NCBI RefSeq assembly: GCF_042434095.1
Contig: NZ_JBHLUE010000004.1
Location: 496,001-560,000 of the forward strand
Direction: 5' to 3'
DNA length: 64,000 bases
DNA from: KBS50 sp042434095
GTDB taxonomy: Bacteria; Actinomycetota; Actinomycetes; Mycobacteriales; Micromonosporaceae
Every line of letters starts with the position of its first letter. The first letter of the stretch is position 1. The notes beneath the pieces were generated by a model. The model worked only from the letters and a program-made list of their open reading frames with translations, was not told the origin of the DNA and made no database searches. The translations under genes and the position numbers were made by a program. Positions 58,910 to 64,000 of the stretch are shown here, piece by piece.

Positions 58910-59713
58910 TTACGGAGTGTAGACGTACGGTGTGGTCGTGGTGATCGGTACGAGCCCGAGCCGCTCCAGGATCGGCCGGCTGTCCTCGGACGCGTCGACC
59001 TGGAGGAAGTCGTAGCCGCGGGCGGCCGCGAGCCGGGCCCGGTAGGTCACCAGCGCCCGGTAGATGCCCCGCCCACGCCATTGGGCCAGCGTCGAGCCGC
59101 CCCAGAGCGAGGCGAACGAGCCGGAAGTCTCGTACCGGAGCCAGCCGGCGCTGACCACCCGACCCGTGCCGGCCTCCTCGGCCAGCACCACCACCAGCCG
59201 GTCGGGGGTGACGGTCAGCTCCCGCTCCAGCGCGTCGGCCAGCATGCTCCGGTCGGCGGCCCAGACCTCCGTCTCCAGGTCCGCGATCCGGTCCAGGTCG
59301 GCCCGGGCGGACACCTCGCGCAGCCGTACGCCCTCGGGCACCACCGGAAGCGTGGCCGCCAGCGGCGCGACCGGCCCGACCACGACGGTCTCCCGCTCCT
59401 CCGGCTCGAAGCCCGCGGCCCGCAGCCGGTCCGGCAGGTCGGCCGGCTGGTCATGGCCGTAGAGCTTCCACTCGACGGGCTCGCCGAGCTCGCGGAAGAC
59501 GTCCCGCTGCCGCTCGATCAGCTCGCTCAGCGCGTCCCCGGTCAGCCCACCGAGGTCCCGGTAGGACAGAAAGCCGCCCCGGTCCAGGCCGGAGATCCGG
59601 ACCAGTGGCCCGTCCCGCTCGACTGTCACCCCCGGCGGTACGGGGTCCGGAACGAAGGGCCGCAGCTGGTTGTCGTAGGCCTGCAACAACGTGGTGGGGT
59701 CAAGATCCGTCAC
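58910..59713 (-). CDS. GNAT-family N-acetyltransferase
   Basis: A 267-residue acetyltransferase. The N-terminal half (about 1-125) is a non-canonical extension with DQPADLPDRLRAAGFEPEERETVVVG. The GNAT core follows with VSARADLDRIADLETEVW, VVSAGWLRYETSGSFASLWGGSTLAQWRGRGIYRALVTYRARLAAARG (the acetyl-CoA loop QWRGRGIY) and FLQVDASEDSRPILERLGL. It resembles the acetyltransferases of the AfsR/aminoglycoside-like small-molecule group; the substrate is unknown. TAGCCT lies seven bases before the GTG start with no ribosome binding site, so it is probably leaderless. Confidence 0.87.
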   Translation of the reverse strand: MTDLDPTTLLQAYDNQLRPFVPDPVPPGVTVERDGPLVRISGLDRGGFLSYRDLGGLTGDALSELIERQRDVFRELGEPVEWKLYGHDQPADLPDRLRAAGFEPEERETVVVGPVAPLAATLPVVPEGVRLREVSARADLDRIADLETEVWAADRSMLADALERELTVTPDRLVVVLAEEAGTGRVVSAGWLRYETSGSFASLWGGSTLAQWRGRGIYRALVTYRARLAAARGYDFLQVDASEDSRPILERLGLVPITTTTPYVYTP

Positions 59714-59755
59714 GGTTACCAGGCTAACCAGCCGGCAAGCGGATAATCAGCCTCC

Positions 59756-60148
59756 GTGTGGCGGACGATCAGGCAGTGGTTCGACCCGCGCGAGGTGCGC
59801 GAGATTGGCAGCACCCCCGACTACCGGTTCTCGCTGGCCAACGAGCGGACGTTCCTGGCCTGGCTGCGCACCGGGCTGGCGCTGATCGCCGGCGGACTCG
59901 CCGTGGCGCAGTTCCTGCCCCAACTGCCGGTGCGGCACCTGCGGGAGGCGCTGGCCGTGGGGCTGCTGCTGCTGGGCGCCCTGGTGGCCGTCCGCGCGGT
60001 CGATCACTGGGCGCGTACCGAACGGGCCATCCGGCTGGGCGAGGAGCTGCCGGCGTCCCGCTTCCCCGCCGTACTCGCGCTGGTCGTCGGGGTGGGCGCC
60101 CTCCTGCTGATGGCGGCCGTGCTGGCCGGCGCGGTGCGCGGCCGGTGA
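59756..60148 (+). CDS. DUF202 (YidH-type) membrane protein A
   Basis: A 130-residue inner membrane protein with the DUF202 signature PDYRFSLANERTFLAWLRTGLALIAGGLAVAQFL and two further hydrophobic helices (LREALAVGLLLLGALVAVRAV and FPAVLALVVGVGALLLMAAVL), giving three transmembrane segments. Function unknown across the family. The GTG start at 59756 begins MWRTIRQWFD. The TGA stop lies inside a 35-bp tandem repeat that also supplies the start of the following paralogue. Confidence 0.88.
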   Translation: MWRTIRQWFDPREVREIGSTPDYRFSLANERTFLAWLRTGLALIAGGLAVAQFLPQLPVRHLREALAVGLLLLGALVAVRAVDHWARTERAIRLGEELPASRFPAVLALVVGVGALLLMAAVLAGAVRGR

Positions 60149-60225
60149 CCGGGCCGGGGCCCCGGACGGAGCGGGGCCGGTGACCGCGCCGGGGCCCCGG
60201 ACGGAGCGGGGCCGGTGACCGCGCC
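60144..60225 (+). repeat. 35-bp tandem repeat at the DUF202 gene junction
   Basis: Two full 35-bp copies starting GGTGACCG (60144-60178 and 60179-60213, one substitution) and a partial third (60214-60225). Each copy contains a GTGA. The first contributes the TGA stop of the upstream gene and the third the GTG start of the downstream gene. Confidence 0.9.
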
Positions 60226-60643
60226 CGCCGGGGCCGGCGGCGCCGGTGGCGGTGGTGGCGGCGGTGGCGGCGGTGGCGGTGGCGGTGGCGGTGGTGATGG
60301 TGGCGGTGGCCTGCAGCCCGAACGCACCCGGCTGGCCTGGCGGCGTTCCGCACTGGCGCACGCCGTGGTGGCGCTGCTGCTGCTCCGGCTCGGCCTGCGG
60401 CATGGGCCGGCCGGGGCCGGGGTGGCCGCGACCGGCCTGGCCGGCTGGGCCCTCGTGGTGATCGTCACCTACCGGCGGATGACGGGTGGCCGGCGCGGCG
60501 CCGACCGAGGCCCGGCACGCCCCGGCGGTGCTCGGGAACGGCCCGTACGTCTCTCGGGTCAACCGGGCGGCGCGGCGCTGCCGGTCACGGCCGCCGTGAC
60601 GGTCGGCTATGCCCTCCTGGGCGTACTCCTTCTGGTCCGCTAG
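60215..60643 (+). CDS. DUF202 membrane protein B
   Basis: A 142-residue small membrane protein. After a poly-glycine run (residues about 8-32) it has the DUF202-like motif LQPERTRLAWRRSALAHAVVALLLLRLGLRHG, a second helix (AGWALVVIVTYRR) and a C-terminal helix (AAVTVGYALLGVLLLVR). The glycine run is encoded by G-rich triplet repeats (GGT/GGC). The GTG start at 60215 is in the third copy of a 35-bp repeat; no separate ribosome binding site is apparent. It probably pairs with the upstream paralogue. Confidence 0.8.
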   Translation: MTAPAGAGGAGGGGGGGGGGGGGGGGGDGGGGLQPERTRLAWRRSALAHAVVALLLLRLGLRHGPAGAGVAATGLAGWALVVIVTYRRMTGGRRGADRGPARPGGARERPVRLSGQPGGAALPVTAAVTVGYALLGVLLLVR

Positions 60644-60665
60644 TCGGATGAGCCATCATTGGGCC

Positions 60666-61241
60666 ATGGTCCGGGTGCTCATGCTGCTCTTCCTGGTCGA
60701 GCTGGTGCTGACCGGGCTGGCCTTGATCAGCTGCCTGTCGGTCGAGTCGACGCGCGATGTCCGCGCGCTGCCCCGACCGGCCTGGCTGGTGGTCATCCTG
60801 CTGCTACCGATCGCCGGCGCGGTGGCCTGGTTCCTCGCCGGCCGCCCGGCCCCGGCTCGCGGACCGGGTGGCAGCCTTCGCCGGGCGGCGGCGCCCGACG
60901 ACGACCCGGAGTTCCTGCGTTCGCTCGGCGGGCGGGACGGCCGGGAGCGTGACCTGTTCGACCGGTGGGAGTCGGACCTGACCGGCCCCGGCCGGGATCC
61001 GGCCGCCGGCGGCGGACTCCCCGGCGGTTCCGCTCCGGGTGCTCCCTCTCCCGGCGGTTCCTCTCCCGGCGGTTCCTCCACCGGCGGTTCCTCCACCGGC
61101 GGTTCGTCCGCCGGTGGCGCCTTCCCCGGCGGCCGCGCCGGCGATGGGCCGCCGGACGCCGCGGACGCCGCGGACGGCGCCGCCGGGCGCCCGCCCGGCA
61201 ACCACCGCGACGCCGACGACGGCCCGCCGCCCCGCCCGTAA
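60666..61241 (+). CDS. PLDc_N-domain membrane protein with Gly/Ser-rich tail
   Basis: A 191-residue protein. Two N-terminal transmembrane helices (VLMLLFLVELVLTGLALISCL and WLVVILLLPIAGAVAWFLAG) form the phospholipase D-nuclease N-terminal (PLDc_N) domain. It has no PLD catalytic part. The rest is a charged, disordered tail with repeats GGSSPGGSSTGGSSTGGSSAGG and a Pro/Asp end. CATCAT lies six bases before the ATG at 60666; an ATG at 60648 is an alternative. Function unknown. Confidence 0.75.
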   Translation: MVRVLMLLFLVELVLTGLALISCLSVESTRDVRALPRPAWLVVILLLPIAGAVAWFLAGRPAPARGPGGSLRRAAAPDDDPEFLRSLGGRDGRERDLFDRWESDLTGPGRDPAAGGGLPGGSAPGAPSPGGSSPGGSSTGGSSTGGSSAGGAFPGGRAGDGPPDAADAADGAAGRPPGNHRDADDGPPPRP

Positions 61242-61358
61242 CCGGCCCCGCGCCCCCAGGGCACGGCCCCCGGCCACCACTCCGTGATCGACGATGTCGA
61301 CGGGGCTCGGGCGGGCGGGGCGGCCACGGGGTGGGGTCGGGGCGGCAGAATCGAGGGC

Positions 61359-64000
61359 GTGCAGATCGCGATGCTCGGCCCGCTGGCGGTGGTGGGCGCC
61401 GGCGACGTTCCGGTGCCGCTCACCGGGAACCGGCTGCGCCGGCTGCTGATCCTGCTGGCCCTGGACCCGGGACGGGTGGTCGAGACCTCCCGGCTGGTGG
61501 CGGGCCTGTGGCCGGCCGATCCGCCGGCCGGAGCGATCAACGCGCTCCAGGCCCTGGTCTCCCGGCTGCGGCGGGCGCTGCCGGACGTACCGGTCGAGTC
61601 GCATCCGAACGGCTACCGGCTGGCCGTTCCGGCCGAGGCCGTCGACGTGGTCCGGTTCGAGCGGCTGGCCGCGGCCGGGCGGCGGGCGCTGCCGGCCGAT
61701 CCGGCCGCGGCCGACGCCCTGCTGACCGAGGCGCTCGACCTGTGGCGCGGGCCGGCCCTGGCCGAGCTGGCCGATTCGGCCGTGGCCGCCGGGCTGCTGG
61801 CCAGGGTCGAGGAGGTACGGCTGGGCGCCATCGAGGACCGGGTGGAGGCGCGGCTCGCGCTCGGCGCGGCGGACACGCTGGTGGCCGAGCTGCGCGCGCT
61901 GGTGGCGGCGCACCCGCTGCGGGAGCGGCCCGCGGCCCAGCTGATCCGGGCGCTGCGGGCCGGCGGGCGGACCGCGGAGGCGCTGGCCGCGTACGACTCG
62001 ATCCGCACCGAGCTCGCCGACCGGCTGGGGGTGGACCCCTCCGCCGAACTGGCGGCGCTGCACCTGGACCTGCTGCGTCCCGCGAGGCTCCCGGCGGACC
62101 GGTCCGCTGGGCGGCCCGCGGCGCCAGCTTCGACACCTCCCCCGGGCCAAGCCCCGGCACGGGCCACCGAGCAGCCCGCGGCACGGCTGGCCGAGCAGAC
62201 CCCGGTAGGCGCCAGCGCGCGGTCCCCCGCCCGACCCGCGGAGCAATCCCCGGCGCGGCCCGCCGAACGGTCGCCGGCGGAACAGTCCGCGGACCGGCCC
62301 GCCGAGCGGTCGCCGGCGGAACAGTCCGCGGACCGCTCCCCGGAACAGCCGGTGGGCCGCTTTCCGGGACAGCCCTCGGCGACCGGCAGACCGTCGAACC
62401 TGCCGGCCGCGCTGACCAGCTTCGTGGGCCGGGAGCGGGACTGTGACCGGGTGACCGGGCTGGTGGCGGCGTCCCGGCTGACCACCCTGACCGGACCCGG
62501 CGGCGCGGGCAAGACCCGGCTGGCGGTCGAGTCCGCGCGCCGGCTGCTGGATCGCTCGCCCGCCGGAGTCTGGCTCGTCGAGCTGGCCGCCGTCACCGAC
62601 CCGGCCGAGGTGCCGCACACCGTACTGTCCGTCCTCGGTCTGCGCGATCAGGCCATGCTGGCCGGGGGCCGGTCCCGGGTGCCAACGGTCGACCCGGTCG
62701 ACCCGGTCGCCCGGCTGGCCGCCGGCATCGGGGACCGTCGGATGCTGCTGGTGCTGGACAACTGCGAGCACCTGGTCGACGCGGCCGCCCGGCTGGCCGA
62801 CCGGCTGCTGGCCGCCTGCCCCCAGCTGCGCGTGCTGGCCACCAGCCGGGAACCGCTCGCCATCACCGGCGAGGCGCTCTGCCCGGTGGACTCGCTCACC
62901 CTGCCCCCGGCCGGTGCCACGGCCGAGGAGGCGGCGGGCTACCCCGCCGTACGGCTGCTGGCCGACCGCGCGGCGGCGGTGCGGCCGGACTTCGCAGTGC
63001 ACGAAGGGACGGTGGCCGACGTGGTGCGGATCTGCCGCGCCCTGGACGGCATGCCGCTGGCCATCGAGCTGGCCGCGGCCCGGCTGCGCTCGATGACCCC
63101 GGCCCAGGTGGCCGCTCGGCTGGACGACCGGTTCCGGCTGCTCACCGGCGGCAGCCGGGCGGCGCTGCCCCGGCACCAGGCGCTGCGGGCGGTCGTGGAC
63201 TGGAGCTGGGAGCTGCTGGACGAGCCGGAGCGGGCGCTGCTGCGCCGGCTGTCGGTGTTCGCCGGCGGCGGCACCGCCGAGTCCGTCGAGCGGGTCTGCG
63301 CCGACGCGGCGGTGGGCTCGGCCGCCGGGCTGCCCGCGGTGGAGGTCTTCGACCGGCTCACGGCGCTGGTCGACAAGTCGCTGGTGGTGCTGGTGGCCGG
63401 GGCGGCGCCGCGGTACCGGCTGCTGGAGACCATCCGCGAGTACGGCCTGGGCCGGCTGGTCGAGGCCGGCGAGGCGGATCGGGTCCGCCGGGCACACGCG
63501 GCCGAGTTCCTGACCCTGGCCGAGGCCGCCGACGCGCGCCTGCGCGGGCCGGAGCAGCTGACCTGGCTCGACCGGTTGTCGGCCGAGCACGACAACGCGA
63601 TCGCGGCGCTGCGCTGGACCATGGCCAGCGACGACTCCGCGTCGGCGGTGCGCTTCCTCTCGGCGCTCGGCTGGTACTGGTGGCTGCGCGGGCACCGCGC
63701 GGAGGGCGCCGGCTACGGCCTGCAGGTCCTCACCGACCCGGTGGTCGGGAAGCGGGTGCCGGGACCGACCTTCGCCCGCGCGTACGTCGTGATGGCCATG
63801 ATGGTGATGGCCGGCGGGCAGGGCGACCTCGCCGACGCGCGCGACTGGTTGCGCCGGGCGGCCGAGGTGGCCGAGCCGCACCGCCGGGCGGATCCGCTGC
63901 TGCGGCTGATCGGCCCGATGGCGGCCGCGTTCGAGTCGTTCTTCAGCCGGCCTGATCTGGCGGCCATGGATTCGCTCTTCACCGACGAAGACCCGTGGGT
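61359..64000 (+). CDS. AfsR/SARP-like transcriptional regulator with NB-ARC domain (cut by window edge)
   Basis: At least 880 residues; the frame is open to the window end. An N-terminal OmpR-type winged helix and BTAD domain (IAMLGPLAVVGAGDVPVPL, RLRRLLILLALDPGRVV, ALQALVSRLRRALP; BTAD about 95-240 with HPLRERPAAQLIRALRAGGRTAEALAAYDSIRTELADRLGVDP) is followed by a Pro/Ala/Glu linker (about 250-345) with a repeated RSPAEQSADR unit. An NB-ARC ATPase comes next: TLTGPGGAGKTRLAVE (Walker A) and LLVLDNCEHLVD (Walker B). Then a winged-helix/TPR-like region starts. Such proteins regulate specialised metabolism or development. CAGAAT lies seven bases before the GTG start (leaderless pattern). Confidence 0.9.
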   Translation, partial: MQIAMLGPLAVVGAGDVPVPLTGNRLRRLLILLALDPGRVVETSRLVAGLWPADPPAGAINALQALVSRLRRALPDVPVESHPNGYRLAVPAEAVDVVRFERLAAAGRRALPADPAAADALLTEALDLWRGPALAELADSAVAAGLLARVEEVRLGAIEDRVEARLALGAADTLVAELRALVAAHPLRERPAAQLIRALRAGGRTAEALAAYDSIRTELADRLGVDPSAELAALHLDLLRPARLPADRSAGRPAAPASTPPPGQAPARATEQPAARLAEQTPVGASARSPARPAEQSPARPAERSPAEQSADRPAERSPAEQSADRSPEQPVGRFPGQPSATGRPSNLPAALTSFVGRERDCDRVTGLVAASRLTTLTGPGGAGKTRLAVESARRLLDRSPAGVWLVELAAVTDPAEVPHTVLSVLGLRDQAMLAGGRSRVPTVDPVDPVARLAAGIGDRRMLLVLDNCEHLVDAAARLADRLLAACPQLRVLATSREPLAITGEALCPVDSLTLPPAGATAEEAAGYPAVRLLADRAAAVRPDFAVHEGTVADVVRICRALDGMPLAIELAAARLRSMTPAQVAARLDDRFRLLTGGSRAALPRHQALRAVVDWSWELLDEPERALLRRLSVFAGGGTAESVERVCADAAVGSAAGLPAVEVFDRLTALVDKSLVVLVAGAAPRYRLLETIREYGLGRLVEAGEADRVRRAHAAEFLTLAEAADARLRGPEQLTWLDRLSAEHDNAIAALRWTMASDDSASAVRFLSALGWYWWLRGHRAEGAGYGLQVLTDPVVGKRVPGPTFARAYVVMAMMVMAGGQGDLADARDWLRRAAEVAEPHRRADPLLRLIGPMAAAFESFFSRPDLAAMDSLFTDEDPW

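Noticed and set aside
60804..63881. Minus-strand open frame of about 1000 codons
   Set aside because: It is antisense to the PLDc_N and SARP genes, whose domains are clear. Its residues (His, Gln, Arg, Pro and Gly runs) are the usual mirror of GC-rich coding DNA.

Overview
The window is 64 kb of very GC-rich actinomycete chromosome. Codon use is strongly G/C at third positions, many genes start with GTG, and several start directly behind a TANNNT box. Gene content (AfsR/SARP regulator, two GGDEF-EAL proteins, class F sortase, GatCAB, HTH-citrate synthase) fits a Micromonosporaceae-type organism such as Micromonospora. That assignment is inference from general resemblance. I saw no tRNA, rRNA, CRISPR array, prophage or insertion sequence; this looks like core chromosome with a few accessory inserts.

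Layout. 1-2.6 kb: start of a MoxR ATPase gene (cut by the window edge), an endonuclease/exonuclease/phosphatase-family membrane protein and a small secreted protein. 2.6-23.2 kb: a dispersed branched-chain amino acid and serine region with cimA, ilvE, leuB, serA, ilvC-ilvN-ilvB and ilvD. Interleaved with it are twin PRC-barrel stress-type proteins, a tyrosine phosphatase, an ApbE-like flavin transferase, a divergent pair of citrate synthase paralogues (one with an N-terminal DNA-binding domain) and a GGDEF-EAL protein. cimA and ilvB each have a transcription attenuator with a short leader peptide. 23.3-25.9 kb: a GNAT acetyltransferase and a divergent LysR regulator / DapA-like aldolase pair. 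25.9-33.2 kb: a beta-mannoside uptake and hydrolysis operon (binding protein, two permeases, GH2 beta-mannosidase) facing its LacI-type regulator across palindromic operators. 33.3-34.8 kb: glyA behind a ZTP riboswitch.

34.9-52.8 kb: a PH-domain membrane protein, a D-2-hydroxyacid dehydrogenase, an unknown RHH-like protein, a PQQ-type sugar dehydrogenase lipoprotein, a membrane metallophosphoesterase, an L7/L12-C-terminal-like protein, the gatCAB operon, a second GGDEF-EAL protein, ligA, a VOC protein, a short MetE-like protein, and a cysteine desulfurase-mnmA operon for tRNA 2-thiolation. 52.9-56.2 kb: a class F sortase with a probable DUF4397 surface substrate, divergent from an ECF sigma / anti-sigma pair. 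56.4-64 kb: etfBA, a small unknown protein, a GNAT protein, two DUF202 membrane proteins, a PLDc_N membrane protein and the start of a large SARP/NB-ARC regulator that runs off the window.

The most unusual structure outside genes is a family of six near-identical ~52-bp palindromic elements built from two GGGCCC half-sites. They lie in both orientations in intergenic gaps. Other noteworthy signals are paired GTGT-N16-GGGTAC promoters before the twin PRC genes, a 35-bp tandem duplication that split an ancestral GTGA gene junction between the two DUF202 genes, and several short GC-rich tandem repeat arrays between genes.
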